Shown here: positions 42,937-52,170 of the stretch, piece after piece | Layout: each line of letters opens with the position of its first letter | Position numbering within the stretch: position 1 is the stretch's first letter | Assembly: GCF_013386115.1 (NCBI RefSeq) | Contig: NZ_JACAOR010000001.1 | Location: 90,639-154,638 of the forward strand | Reading direction: 5' to 3' | Source of the DNA: Pseudomonas gingeri | Lineage (GTDB): Bacteria > Pseudomonadota > Gammaproteobacteria > Pseudomonadales > Pseudomonadaceae | Length of the DNA: 64,000 bases | The notes under the pieces: model-generated | Told to the model about the DNA's origin: nothing | Databases searched by the model: none | The model's input: only the letters and a program-made list of their open reading frames with translations | Made by a program: the position numbers and the translations under genes

Positions 42937-44295
42937 ATGAAACTCGATTCCTTGCATCCGTGGCTGCTGTCGGGCCTGCTGCTGGCCGTCGCGCCCGCGT
43001 CCTGGGCGGCCAGCGATACCGAGGCCCAGTTGCTCAGGTCCAGCCTGACGCCCCTGGGCGGTGAGCGTGCCGGCAATGCCGATGGCAGCATTCCGGCCTG
43101 GGAGCACGGCTTCAACCAGGTCCCGGCCGGTATCAGCCCGGGGCCGCGGATCCCGGACTATTTCGCCAGCGACAAGCGCCTGTATTCGGTGACCGCGCAG
43201 AACCTGGCACAGTACGCCGACAAGCTCAGCGATGGGCAGAAAGCCCTGTTCGCCAAGTACCCCAACTACCGGATCGACGTCTATCCTTCCCGGCGCACGG
43301 CGGCGGCGCCGCAGTGGGTCTACGACAATACCCTGAAGAATGCCACCAGCGCCCATCTGACCCATGAAGGCAATACCCTGGAAGGTGCCAGCGGCGGGAT
43401 CCCGTTCCCGATTCCCAAGTCCGGCGCCGAGGTGATCTGGAACCATCACCTGAGCTGGCGCGGAGTCGCCTGGAAGAACGACTACAACGTCTACGTCATC
43501 ACCGCCAGCGGCCAGCGCATCCTGTCCAGCACCGTCCAGGCGCAACGGGAAATGCCGTATTACTTCGAGAACGGCAAATCCGAATACAAGGGCGTCTACT
43601 GGATGACCCGGCTGGTCAACCTCGGGCCACCGCAGCGGGCGGGCGAGGCGTTGCTGGGGCGCGAACCGCTGGATTATGCCAGTGGCGGACCGCAGTCCTG
43701 GGTCTACCTGGCCGGCCAGCGGCGGGTGCGCAAACTGCCGGTGTCGTCCTATGACACGCCGACCCCGACCAGTTCCGGCGTGGCCAACTTCGACGAGGTC
43801 TCGGTGTTCACCGGACCGCTGGATCGCTACGACTGGAAGATCGTCGGCAAGCAGGAAATGCTGATTCCCTACAACAGCAACATGATCCTGCAACCGACGC
43901 GGGACGAGGCGATTCTCGGCGAGCGTTTTCTCAATCCCGACTACATGCGCTGGGAGCTGCACCGCGTCTGGGTGGTGGAGGGCAACCTGGTGGCCGGCAA
44001 GCGCCACAGCATGCCCAAGCGGCGTTTCTATGTGGACGAAGACACCTGGATGGCAGTGCTGGGCGACAGCTGGGATGCCAACCAGAAGCTCTGGCGCACC
44101 TACTTTCAACTGCCTTACCTGATGCCGGAATTGCCGGGGCTGGTGCGCGGCCTCTACGGTCAGTACGACCTGCAGACCGGCGCCTGGATGGCGCACAACG
44201 TGGTCACGGAAAAGCGCGTGCATAACGAAGTGGTCAAGCCGTTTCCCGACAGCGACTTCAGCCCGGACGGCCTGGCGGCCGACGGTGTGCGCTGA
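42937..44295 (+). CDS. DUF1329 periplasmic/outer-membrane lipid-handling protein
   Basis: 452-residue DUF1329 protein with signal peptide (LLSGLLLAVAPASWAA). It contains the family region LTPLGGERAGNADGSIPAWE after the signal and a LolA/LppX-like fold segment (YVYVITAS-type NDYNVYVITASGQRIL). The fold suggests binding of a hydrophobic ligand between membranes. The ATG at 42937 follows AGAGGTG; an upstream GTG is less suitable. It lies 39 bp after the DUF1302 gene and overlaps the next start as TGATG. Confidence 0.87.
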   Translation: MKLDSLHPWLLSGLLLAVAPASWAASDTEAQLLRSSLTPLGGERAGNADGSIPAWEHGFNQVPAGISPGPRIPDYFASDKRLYSVTAQNLAQYADKLSDGQKALFAKYPNYRIDVYPSRRTAAAPQWVYDNTLKNATSAHLTHEGNTLEGASGGIPFPIPKSGAEVIWNHHLSWRGVAWKNDYNVYVITASGQRILSSTVQAQREMPYYFENGKSEYKGVYWMTRLVNLGPPQRAGEALLGREPLDYASGGPQSWVYLAGQRRVRKLPVSSYDTPTPTSSGVANFDEVSVFTGPLDRYDWKIVGKQEMLIPYNSNMILQPTRDEAILGERFLNPDYMRWELHRVWVVEGNLVAGKRHSMPKRRFYVDEDTWMAVLGDSWDANQKLWRTYFQLPYLMPELPGLVRGLYGQYDLQTGAWMAHNVVTEKRVHNEVVKPFPDSDFSPDGLAADGVR

Positions 44296-45362
44296 TGACC
44301 GGGCCTTTCCATTGGCTGGCGCTGGGGATGTTGGGCATCAGCCTGGCCGCCCGGGCCGGCGAAGCACCGGTCAGCGATGTGCTGTTGCGCCCGGCCCTGT
44401 CGGTGAGTGCACCGACCCGGGCGGTGCTGATCGATATCGCCCGGGCCGGACAGCGTCTGGTGGCCGTGGGCGAGCACGGTCTGATCCTGCTCTCCGATGA
44501 CAGCGGCCAGCACTGGCGCCAGGCGGCCGTCCCGACGAGCGTCAGCCTGACCGCGGTGAGTTTTCCGACGGCAGAGCAGGGCTGGGCGGTGGGGCATGCG
44601 GGGATGGTGCTGCATAGCGCCGATGGCGGCGAAAGCTGGAGCGTGCAACTGGACGGCAATGCGGCTGCGCAACGGGTGCTCGATGCCGTGGCGGACCCGT
44701 CGGGCGACAACCCGCAGTACCAGCGACAACTCAAGGTGGCCCGGGGTCTTGTCGCCGAGGGTGCCGACAAGCCGTTGCTGGCGGTGCATTTCAGTGATGA
44801 ACGGCAGGGCACTGTGGTCGGTGCCTTCGGGTTGATCCTGCATACCGTGGATGGCGGCGTCACGTGGCAGTCCTGGGTCGATCGCCTGGATAACCCGGCG
44901 GGTAATCATCTGTATGCGATTGCCGGCCAGGGCCGGCGTATCTATCTCGCCGGTGAGCAAGGCCTGGTGCTGATGTCGGAAGACGCCGGGGCGCATTTCG
45001 TGCGCTTGCCCAGCCCCTATGAGGGCAGCTTTTTCACCTTGAACCTGGCCGCCGACGGCGATGTGCTGGTGGCCGGCCTGCGCGGCAACGCCTGGCGCAG
45101 CAGCGACCAGGGACAGCACTGGACGCCGTTGGATAACCCTTTCGGCAGCAGCCTGGTGGCGGCGCGGTCGCTGGAGAGCGGCGGCGTGGTGCTGGCCGAT
45201 CAGTCCGGACGCCTGCTGTCCGCTACAGAAGGCGGGCCGCTGCATGAGCAGTCGCCGTCGGCGGGCATGGCTGTCGCGTCCTTGACCCGTGCGCCGGACG
45301 GCCGTTGGGTCGTGGTCGGGGCCCGGGGTATCAAACGACTGGAACAGGTGAAATTGCAATGA
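44295..45362 (+). CDS. YCF48-like beta-propeller protein
   Basis: 355-residue exported protein with N-terminal signal (LGMLGISLAARAGEA) and repeated BNR/YCF48 blades such as LVAVGEHGLILLSDDSGQHW, GWAVGHAGMVLHSADGGESW and GLILHTVDGGVTWQSW. Such proteins are assembly factors or scaffolds, and they accompany DUF1302/DUF1329/MMPL operons. It overlaps both neighbours (TGATG upstream, ATGA downstream), so expression is tightly coupled. Confidence 0.87.
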   Translation: MTGPFHWLALGMLGISLAARAGEAPVSDVLLRPALSVSAPTRAVLIDIARAGQRLVAVGEHGLILLSDDSGQHWRQAAVPTSVSLTAVSFPTAEQGWAVGHAGMVLHSADGGESWSVQLDGNAAAQRVLDAVADPSGDNPQYQRQLKVARGLVAEGADKPLLAVHFSDERQGTVVGAFGLILHTVDGGVTWQSWVDRLDNPAGNHLYAIAGQGRRIYLAGEQGLVLMSEDAGAHFVRLPSPYEGSFFTLNLAADGDVLVAGLRGNAWRSSDQGQHWTPLDNPFGSSLVAARSLESGGVVLADQSGRLLSATEGGPLHEQSPSAGMAVASLTRAPDGRWVVVGARGIKRLEQVKLQ

Positions 45363-47779
45363 CGTGTCTTTCCAAACCCGTCGCAGGCCTCAGCGCCGCC
45401 GAGCATGATCTGGCGACCTTCGACAGCCGCTCCGGCTCGCTGATCGAGCGTGCTCTGTTCAATCACCGTGGCCTGGTGCTGTGGCTGTGCCTGCTGCTGA
45501 CCCTGGGGCTGGGGGCCGCCAGCAGCCGCCTCGGGCTCAACGCCAGTTTCGACAAGATGATTCCCACGGGTCACCCCTATATTGCCAATTACCTCGCCAA
45601 TCAGCAGGAGCTCACCGGACTGGGCAACGCCGTGCGCATTGCCGTCGAAGCCCCGGGCGATTCCATCTACGACGCGCATTACCTGGATCTGCTGGCCCGC
45701 CTCAACGACAAGGTGTTCCTGTTGCCCGGCGTCGACCGGCCCTTCATGAAATCCTTGTGGACCCCCAATATGCGCTGGATGGCCGTGACCGAGGAGGGCG
45801 TGGAAGGCGGACGAGTGATTCCCGACGACTACGACGGTTCGGCGGCCAGCCTGGAAAACGTACGCCGCAATGCCGCGCGCTCCGGGGAGATCGGCCAGAC
45901 CATCGCCCTGGATGCACGCTCCAGCCTGATCTTCGTGCCGCTGATGGAGAACGATCCGAACACCGGCAAGGCCCTGGACTATGCCGCGCTCTCCCGGCAG
46001 CTGGAGCAATTGCGCGGCGAGTTCCAGGCCCAGGGCCTGCAGATCCACATCACCGGTTTCGTCAAGGTGGTGGGCGACCTGATGGAGGGGTTGCAACAGG
46101 TCCTGTTGTACTTCGCCATTGCCATCCTGATCGCCACGGCGATGCTCTACGGGTTTACCCGCTGCCTGCGCAGCACGTTGCTGGTGATGAGCTGTTCGCT
46201 GGTGGCGGTGGCCTGGCAACTGGGATTGGTGGCCTTGCTGGGATTCGAGCTTGATCCCTACTCGGTGCTGGTGCCGTTCCTGGTCCTGGCCATCGGCATG
46301 AGCCACGGCGCGCAGAAGATGAACGGCATCATGCAGGATATCGGGCGCGGCATGCATCGGCAGGTGGCGGCGCGGTTTACCTTTCGCCGGCTGTTCCTGG
46401 CCGGACTCACGGCGCTGCTGTGTGATGCCGTGGGCTTCGCGGTGTTGATGCTGATCGATATCAAGGTCATCCAGGACCTGGCGCTGATCGCCAGCATCGG
46501 TGTCGCGGTGCTGGTGTTCACCAACCTGATCCTGTTGCCGATCCTGCTCAGCTACTGCGGTGTCAGTCCCCGCGCCGCGGCCCGCAGCCTGCGCAGTGAA
46601 GCGCTGGCGGAGCAGGGGCGCAAGCAGCCGCTATGGGTGTTCCTCGATCGCTTTACCCGGCGTCGCTGGGCGACGGCGACACTGCTGGTCAGCGGGCTGC
46701 TGGCCGTTGGCGGCTACTGGGTCAGCCTGCAACTGCAGGTCGGCGACCTCGATGCCGGGGCCCCCGAACTGCGAGCGGATTCGCGCTATAACCGCGACAA
46801 CGGCTTCATGGTCGCCCATTACGGCGCCAGCAGCGATGTGTTCGCGGTGATCGTGCGCACGCCCGACGGCACCTGTTCCGACTACGCGGCCCTGATGCGC
46901 CTCGACGCCCTGGAGTGGCGTCTGCGCCAGTTGCCCGGCGTGGAGTCGACGGCTTCGCTGGCCAGTCTCAATCGCAGCCTGCTGGTGGGCATGAGCGAGG
47001 GCAATCCGAAATGGTATGACCTGACCCGCAACCAGGCGCTGCTCAACTCCATCACCGGGCGGGCGCCGCGGGAACTGTTCAACCAGAGCTGCAATACCCT
47101 CACGCTGTACACCTACCTGAGCGATCACAAGGCCGTGACGCTGACCCGGCTGGTGAACGAGGTAGAGGCCTTCGCCCAGGCCAACAACGACGCGCAGGTC
47201 CGCTTCCTGCTGGCCGCCGGCAACGCCGGTATCGAGGCGGCCACCAATATCGTCGTCAGGCAGGCCAACCACGACATGCTGTTGTGGGTCTATGGCGCGG
47301 TGATCCTGCTCTGCCTGCTGACCTTCCGTTCGCTGCGGGCGGTGGTCTGCGTGATCCTGCCACTGGCCCTCACGTCGATTCTCTGCGAGGCCCTGATGGT
47401 CTGGCTGGGCATCGGTGTCAAGGTCGCCACCTTGCCGGTGATCGCCCTCGGCGTGGGCATCGGCGTGGATTACGCGTTGTATGTCATGAGCATCCTGCTG
47501 GCGCGCCAGCGGGCCGGCGAGAGCCTGTCCCTGGCCTACTACCACGCACTGCTGTTCACCGGCAAAGTTGTGATGCTGACGGGCGTGACCCTGGCGGTCG
47601 GCGTGGCGACCTGGGCCTTTTCCCCGATCAAGTTCCAGGCGGACATGGGCATTCTGCTGGCCTTCATGTTCCTGCTGAACATGATCGGTGCCCTGGTGCT
47701 GCTGCCGGCGCTGGCGCACTTTCTGTTACCACGGCCTTTGTCCGATTCATCGATAACAACAACAGGAAAAAACCTATGA
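45359..47779 (+). CDS. MMPL/RND-family transporter
   Basis: 806-residue inner-membrane transporter of the MMPL/HAE3-like RND group. Two halves each have an N-terminal helix (LVLWLCLLLTLGLGAAS; WATATLLVSGLLAVGGYW), a large periplasmic loop and a five-helix bundle. Charged residues in the bundle (VPFLVLAIGMSHGAQKM; ALGVGIGVDYALYVMS with Asp) match proton-relay positions. It would move a hydrophobic substrate with the DUF1302/DUF1329/YCF48 partners. No membrane-fusion protein is present, typical for this class. Confidence 0.88.
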   Translation: MTCLSKPVAGLSAAEHDLATFDSRSGSLIERALFNHRGLVLWLCLLLTLGLGAASSRLGLNASFDKMIPTGHPYIANYLANQQELTGLGNAVRIAVEAPGDSIYDAHYLDLLARLNDKVFLLPGVDRPFMKSLWTPNMRWMAVTEEGVEGGRVIPDDYDGSAASLENVRRNAARSGEIGQTIALDARSSLIFVPLMENDPNTGKALDYAALSRQLEQLRGEFQAQGLQIHITGFVKVVGDLMEGLQQVLLYFAIAILIATAMLYGFTRCLRSTLLVMSCSLVAVAWQLGLVALLGFELDPYSVLVPFLVLAIGMSHGAQKMNGIMQDIGRGMHRQVAARFTFRRLFLAGLTALLCDAVGFAVLMLIDIKVIQDLALIASIGVAVLVFTNLILLPILLSYCGVSPRAAARSLRSEALAEQGRKQPLWVFLDRFTRRRWATATLLVSGLLAVGGYWVSLQLQVGDLDAGAPELRADSRYNRDNGFMVAHYGASSDVFAVIVRTPDGTCSDYAALMRLDALEWRLRQLPGVESTASLASLNRSLLVGMSEGNPKWYDLTRNQALLNSITGRAPRELFNQSCNTLTLYTYLSDHKAVTLTRLVNEVEAFAQANNDAQVRFLLAAGNAGIEAATNIVVRQANHDMLLWVYGAVILLCLLTFRSLRAVVCVILPLALTSILCEALMVWLGIGVKVATLPVIALGVGIGVDYALYVMSILLARQRAGESLSLAYYHALLFTGKVVMLTGVTLAVGVATWAFSPIKFQADMGILLAFMFLLNMIGALVLLPALAHFLLPRPLSDSSITTTGKNL

Positions 47780-49011
47780 GTCTGCTCTCGTCGCAAGCCG
47801 TTCCACGCCGGACCGGATCGGGCGTGTTGCTGCTGCTCGGCAGTTGCCTGCCGGTGCTGGGTGGCGTGCTGATCGCGCCGGTGCTGCCGCGTATCGCCGG
47901 GCATTTTGCCGGTAACGCCAATGTCGGCGTGCTGGTGCCGATCGTGCTGACCTTGCCGGCCCTGATGATCGCGCTGTTTTCACCGTTCGCCGGGTGGGTT
48001 TCCGACCGCCTCGGACGCAAGCGCCTGCTGGTACTGGCGATGCTGCTGTATGGCATCTGCGGTCCGTTGCCCATGCTGCTCGACGACCTTGATGCGATCC
48101 TGCTCAGCCGGGCCGGACTGGGACTGGCGGAGGCAGCGATCATGACCTGCTGCACGGCGCTGATCGGCGACTACTACGACGGCCGTGAGCGGGTGCAACT
48201 GCTCTCCTGGCAGACCATTGTCACGTCCTTGTCGGCCACCGCCTTTTTCATGCTCGGCGGCCTTATCGGCGAGCACGGCTGGCGCGTGCCCTTTGCGGTG
48301 TACATCGTCGGCCTGCTGCTGGCGCCCCTGATGCACCTGGCGTTGAGGGCGCCTCTGCAGGCTCGGGCCGAGGCCGCACAGGCCCGGCCCGGGCCACAGG
48401 GCGAGGGTTTCCCCTGGCGTTCGCTGTCGGTGATTTGCCTGATGACCCTGCTGGCCTCGCTGGGCTTCTTCATCGTACCGGTCCAGACCGGGTTTCTCCT
48501 GGAGCATATCGGGATCGACTCGCCGCAACGCATCGGCATGGCGATCGGCCTTGGCCATTCGGCGGTGTTTGTCGGTGCCCTGTGCTTTCGCCGCCTGAGC
48601 CGTTTCGGACCGGGCATGCTGTTGGCCCTGGCCTTCCTGATTTCCGCGGTCGGCCTGTTGCTGCTGGTCAATGCCGTGGACTACCGCACCGTGGTGATCG
48701 CGGTACTGATCAACGGCCTGGGCGGTGGCCTGGCGCTGCCCACGGTACTCAGCTGGGCGCTGTCGACCTTGAGTTTCGAACACCGGGGCAAGGGCACCGG
48801 CCTGTTCAATGCGGGTTTTTTCGGCGGGCAGTTTGTCAGTCCCTTGCTGGTCATCTCCCTGACCGGCCTGGCCGATGGGCGGGTGGGGGCGGTGGCGATG
48901 ATCGGCTGGGGGCTGTTGCTCGCGGCGGCCTTTGCCTTGATCGCGCCCTTCCTGGCCGGCCTGCGGCTGCTGGACCCGATCCAGGTGCCGGACGACATGG
49001 CCCTGCACTGA
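47776..49011 (+). CDS. MFS transporter
   Basis: 411-residue major-facilitator protein with 12 predicted helices. The loop 2-3 motif GWVSDRLGRKRLLVLAML is near residues 74-91, and the central cytoplasmic loop is at about 195-215. The second half contains NGLGGGLALPTVLSWALS and RGKGTGLFNAGFFGGQ. The drug-exporter-like motif and operon position suggest uptake or export of the small polar product or substrate handled by the downstream hydrolases. It overlaps the MMPL gene stop by ATGA. Confidence 0.88.
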   Translation: MSLLSSQAVPRRTGSGVLLLLGSCLPVLGGVLIAPVLPRIAGHFAGNANVGVLVPIVLTLPALMIALFSPFAGWVSDRLGRKRLLVLAMLLYGICGPLPMLLDDLDAILLSRAGLGLAEAAIMTCCTALIGDYYDGRERVQLLSWQTIVTSLSATAFFMLGGLIGEHGWRVPFAVYIVGLLLAPLMHLALRAPLQARAEAAQARPGPQGEGFPWRSLSVICLMTLLASLGFFIVPVQTGFLLEHIGIDSPQRIGMAIGLGHSAVFVGALCFRRLSRFGPGMLLALAFLISAVGLLLLVNAVDYRTVVIAVLINGLGGGLALPTVLSWALSTLSFEHRGKGTGLFNAGFFGGQFVSPLLVISLTGLADGRVGAVAMIGWGLLLAAAFALIAPFLAGLRLLDPIQVPDDMALH

Positions 49012-49020
49012 GTTTTTGTC

Positions 49021-49048
49021 GCCCGCGTCCGGCGGACCGGAGGCGGGC
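49021..49048 (+). terminator. Hairpin between MFS and FAH-family genes
   Basis: GCCCGC-G-TCCGG and CCGGA-G-GCGGGC form an 11-pair stem with one G/G mismatch and a CGGA loop, 10 bases after the MFS stop, followed by TGTTGC. Without a T-run it is more likely a partial attenuator or mRNA 3'-end stabiliser separating the transporter from the hydrolase part. Confidence 0.45.
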
Positions 49049-49087
49049 TGTTGCATCCAGCCTTTTCACTCCATCGAGGATTGCTCC

Positions 49088-50086
49088 ATGAAACTCGCTA
49101 CCTTGAACAATGGTAGTCGGGACGGCCAGTTGCTGGTCGTCTCCAGGGATCTGCGCCAGGCGGTGCTTGCCCAAGGCTTCGGCACCTTGCAGCAGGCGCT
49201 GGAAAACTGGGCCGAGGCAGCGCCGGTCCTGGGCCGGCAATATCAGGCGCTGAACCGGGGCGAGGCGCTCGAGTGCCTTGCGTTCGACCCCAGGCAGGTC
49301 AGCGCGCCCTTGCCTCGTGCCTATCAGTGGTGTGATGGCTCGGCGTTTCTCAATCATGCCCATCTGCTGCAGAAGGCTTTCAACCTGCCACCGCTGGCCG
49401 ATGAGCGCATTCCCCTGATGTACCAGGGCGCCAGTGACGATTTTCTCGGCCCTTGCGACGATATCCCGCTGCCGGACATGGCCCACGGCATCGATTTCGA
49501 GGGAGAGTTCGCGGTCATTGTCGACGAGGTCCCCATGGGCTGCCCGGTCGATGAGGCCTTGCAACATGTACGGCTGATCATGCTGGTCAACGATGTCAGT
49601 CTGCGCGGCTTTCTCCAGCACGAAGTCAGCACCGGTTTCGGCTTTTTCCAGGCCAAGCCTTCCTCGAGTTTTTCGCCGGTGGCCGTGACCCCGCAGGAAC
49701 TGGGCAGTGCCTGGCGTGACGGGCGGGTGTGCCTGCCGCTGACGGTGACCTGGAACCAGAAATGGTTCGGCCAGCCGGACGGTGCCGAGATGAGTTTCAG
49801 CTTTGCCGATCTGATCGCCCATGCGGCGCGGACCCGGCGTCTGCGAGCCGGCACCATCATCGGTTCCGGTACGGTATCCAACGTCGACCGGGCGGTCGGT
49901 TCGGCCTGTATCTCGGAGCGCCGCGCCATCGAGATGATCGAACAGGGGCAGGCGCAGACAGGTTTCATGCGCTTTGGCGAGCGTATCCGCATCGAGGCTT
50001 ACGACCGTGCCGGCGACTCGGTGTTCGGTGCCATCGACCAGCGTATTGTCGACGCCACCTTGCCGGCCGGGGAGGTGCGGCCATGA
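49088..50086 (+). CDS. Fumarylacetoacetate hydrolase-family protein (long form)
   Basis: 332-residue FAH-family enzyme of the two-domain form seen in FahA-like proteins. It begins MKLATLNNGSRDGQLLVVS. Metal-binding residues are visible in HGIDFEGEFAVIVDE (Glu pair) and RLIMLVNDVSLRG (Asp), with the catalytic Lys in GFFQAKPSSSFSP and the terminal GSGTVSN block. It would hydrolyse a C-C bond in a beta-diketone or acylpyruvate-type compound. GAGGA precedes the start, and the stop overlaps the cyclase start by ATGA. Confidence 0.9.
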   Translation: MKLATLNNGSRDGQLLVVSRDLRQAVLAQGFGTLQQALENWAEAAPVLGRQYQALNRGEALECLAFDPRQVSAPLPRAYQWCDGSAFLNHAHLLQKAFNLPPLADERIPLMYQGASDDFLGPCDDIPLPDMAHGIDFEGEFAVIVDEVPMGCPVDEALQHVRLIMLVNDVSLRGFLQHEVSTGFGFFQAKPSSSFSPVAVTPQELGSAWRDGRVCLPLTVTWNQKWFGQPDGAEMSFSFADLIAHAARTRRLRAGTIIGSGTVSNVDRAVGSACISERRAIEMIEQGQAQTGFMRFGERIRIEAYDRAGDSVFGAIDQRIVDATLPAGEVRP

Positions 50087-50868
50087 CACCGCGTAAACGA
50101 CGCCTGGTCGACCTCTCGGTGACCCTGGAAAACAATCCCTATACGGATCCGCCGCCGTTGTTGCCGAAGATCGAATACACCGATCACCAGGCCGGCGCTC
50201 CGGAACTGCTGGCGATGTTTCCCGGCCTGCGTCTCGAAGAGCTGCCGGGACAGGAAGCCTGGGCCGCCGAGCGCCTGACCATCACCACCCACAGTGGCAC
50301 GCATATGGACGCGCCCTGGCACTACGCCTCGACCACCGATGGCGGCAAACCCGCGTACGGTATCGATGAGCTGCCACTGGAATGGTGCCTGCGTCCCGGG
50401 GTGAAACTGGACTTCCGGCACCTGCCGGACGGCGATGTGGTCAGCGCCGCGCAGATAGAGGCGGAACTGGCGCGTATCGGCCACACGTTGCAGCCGCTGG
50501 ATATCGTCCTGGTGAATACCCGGGCCGGGGCGTTGTTCGGCCAGCCCGGTTACCTGGAGGCGGGCGTCGGCATCGGGCGCGAGGGGACCTTGTACCTGCT
50601 CGAACGCGGTGTCCGCGTGGTGGGCACCGATGCCTGGAGCTGGGATGCACCTTTCAGCCATACCCGTGCACGCTTTGCCGCCAGCGGCGACAGTTCGATC
50701 ATCTGGGAAGGGCACAAGGCCGGGCGCGAGATCGGCTACGGGCAGATGGAGAAACTGGCCAACCTGGAGTCCCTGCCGGCCCATGGCTTCGAAGTGTCCT
50801 GCTTCCCCTACAAGATCAGGCATGCCTCGGCCGGCTTCGTGCGGGCGGTGGCGATCTTCGAGGAATAG
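50083..50868 (+). CDS. Cyclase-family (kynurenine formamidase-like) metal hydrolase
   Basis: 261-residue member of the cyclase/formamidase (Cyclase PF04199) family. The zinc motif HSGTHMDAPWHY (about 66-77) and further ligands around FSHTRARF and EGHKAGREIGY are present. Family enzymes hydrolyse amides, lactones or isatin-type rings. Last gene of the operon, coupled to the FAH-family gene, so the two probably act in sequence on one cyclic or acylated compound. A long inverted repeat follows 51 bp downstream. Confidence 0.88.
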   Translation: MTPRKRRLVDLSVTLENNPYTDPPPLLPKIEYTDHQAGAPELLAMFPGLRLEELPGQEAWAAERLTITTHSGTHMDAPWHYASTTDGGKPAYGIDELPLEWCLRPGVKLDFRHLPDGDVVSAAQIEAELARIGHTLQPLDIVLVNTRAGALFGQPGYLEAGVGIGREGTLYLLERGVRVVGTDAWSWDAPFSHTRARFAASGDSSIIWEGHKAGREIGYGQMEKLANLESLPAHGFEVSCFPYKIRHASAGFVRAVAIFEE

Positions 50869-50919
50869 GCCGGTATGTCCCGGGAGAGCTGCTGGAAAGC
50901 GGCCATCGCGGGCTTGCCT

Positions 50920-50972
50920 GCCGCGCGCCAGGGCGACCGACGGTCCGATTGGTCGTGGCCTTGGCGCGCGGC
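50920..50972. repeat. Long inverted repeat after the seven-gene operon
   Basis: GCCGCGCGCCAGGGCGACCGAC pairs with GTCGTGGCCTTGGCGCGCGGC with a couple of mismatches and one bulge: about 19 pairs, loop of nine to ten bases. No U-run follows on either strand. It is placed to end or stabilise the operon transcript (cyclase gene stops at 50868). Confidence 0.5.
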
Positions 50973-51044
50973 AAATTCACCTGAACGGTCCAGCGTCTAT
51001 GCTGGTCAACTCCTGTTCAACGTCTGAATCAAGAGGTGATCGCG

Positions 51045-52112
51045 ATGGTCAAGACTTACAGCTACGCCGCTCAGGACCCGAAGGATTCGCTCAAGCCATT
51101 CACCTTCGAACGTCGCGCGCCGGGCGCGGATGACGTACAGATCGATATCCTCTATTGCGGCGTTTGCCATTCCGACCTGCACACGGCGCGCAACGAGTGG
51201 AACAACACCCTGTACCCCTCGGTGCCGGGGCATGAAATCGTCGGCCGCGTAACGGCCGTGGGCGCCAACGTGCGCGGGTTCAAGGTCGGCGACCTGGCGG
51301 GTGTCGGCTGCATGGTCGACAGTTGCCAGCACTGTGCGTCCTGCGCGGAAGGCGAGGAGCAATATTGCGAGAACGGCTTTACCGGCACCTACAACGGCCC
51401 GGTGTTCGGTGGGGAAAACACCTTTGGTGGCTACTCGGACAACATCGTGGTGAAGGAGAAGTTCGTCCTGCGCATCTCCCATGGCGATGCCAGTCTGGCC
51501 GCTGTCGCACCGCTGCTGTGTGCCGGTATCACCACCTATTCGCCGCTGCACCACTGGAAAGTCGGCCCCGGCAAGAGGGTCGGGGTGGTAGGGCTGGGCG
51601 GCCTGGGACATATGGCGGTGAAGATCGCCCACGCCATGGGCGCCTACGTGGTGCTGTTCACCACATCGCCGAACAAGCGCGAAGACGGCCTGCGCCTGGG
51701 CGCCGATGAAGTGGTGGTATCGAAGAACCCGGACGAGATGGCCAAGGTCGCCAATTCCCTGGACTTCATCCTCAATACCGTGGCCGCGCCGCACAACCTG
51801 GACGCCTTTCTCGCGCTGCTCAAGCGTGACGGCACCATGACCCTGGTCGGCGCCCCGGACAGCCCGCATCCGTCACCGACGGTCTTCAACCTGATCTTCA
51901 AGCGCCGCAGCCTGGCCGGCTCGCTGATCGGCGGGGTCCGTGAAACCCAGGACATGCTGGACTTCTGTGCCCGCCACGGGATTGTCTCGGATATCGAGAT
52001 GATCGCTATCCAGGACATCAACCAGGCCTACGAGCGCATGCTCAAGGGTGATGTGAAATACCGCTTCGTGATCGACATGAACAGCCTCAGGCAAGAGGCC
52101 GGGGCGGCCTGA
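51045..52112 (+). CDS. Zinc NAD(P)-dependent alcohol dehydrogenase (YahK/CAD-like)
   Basis: 355-residue medium-chain dehydrogenase. The catalytic zinc site is CGVCHSDLH near 38-46 with GHE in VPGHEIVG, and the structural zinc cysteines are in CQHCASCAEGEEQYC. The Rossmann motif is VVGLGGLGHMAVK near 178-190. Full length for the cinnamyl-alcohol/aldehyde reductase group that uses NADPH to detoxify aldehydes. ATG at 51045 with AGAGG is preferred to a GTG nine bases upstream that overlaps the ribosome site. Confidence 0.9.
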   Translation: MVKTYSYAAQDPKDSLKPFTFERRAPGADDVQIDILYCGVCHSDLHTARNEWNNTLYPSVPGHEIVGRVTAVGANVRGFKVGDLAGVGCMVDSCQHCASCAEGEEQYCENGFTGTYNGPVFGGENTFGGYSDNIVVKEKFVLRISHGDASLAAVAPLLCAGITTYSPLHHWKVGPGKRVGVVGLGGLGHMAVKIAHAMGAYVVLFTTSPNKREDGLRLGADEVVVSKNPDEMAKVANSLDFILNTVAAPHNLDAFLALLKRDGTMTLVGAPDSPHPSPTVFNLIFKRRSLAGSLIGGVRETQDMLDFCARHGIVSDIEMIAIQDINQAYERMLKGDVKYRFVIDMNSLRQEAGAA

Positions 52113-52130
52113 TCGCGCCGTTCCACCCGG

Positions 52131-52154
52131 GCCCGGCCATTCGGTCGGGCTTTA
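52131..52154. terminator. Rho-independent terminator between convergent genes
   Basis: GCCCGGCC-ATTC-GGTCGGGC forms an 8-pair stem (one G-T pair) followed by TTTAT, 19 bases after the alcohol dehydrogenase stop and just before the convergent symporter stop. Confidence 0.65.
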
Positions 52155-52170
52155 TGGCGGTTGCCAGGCG

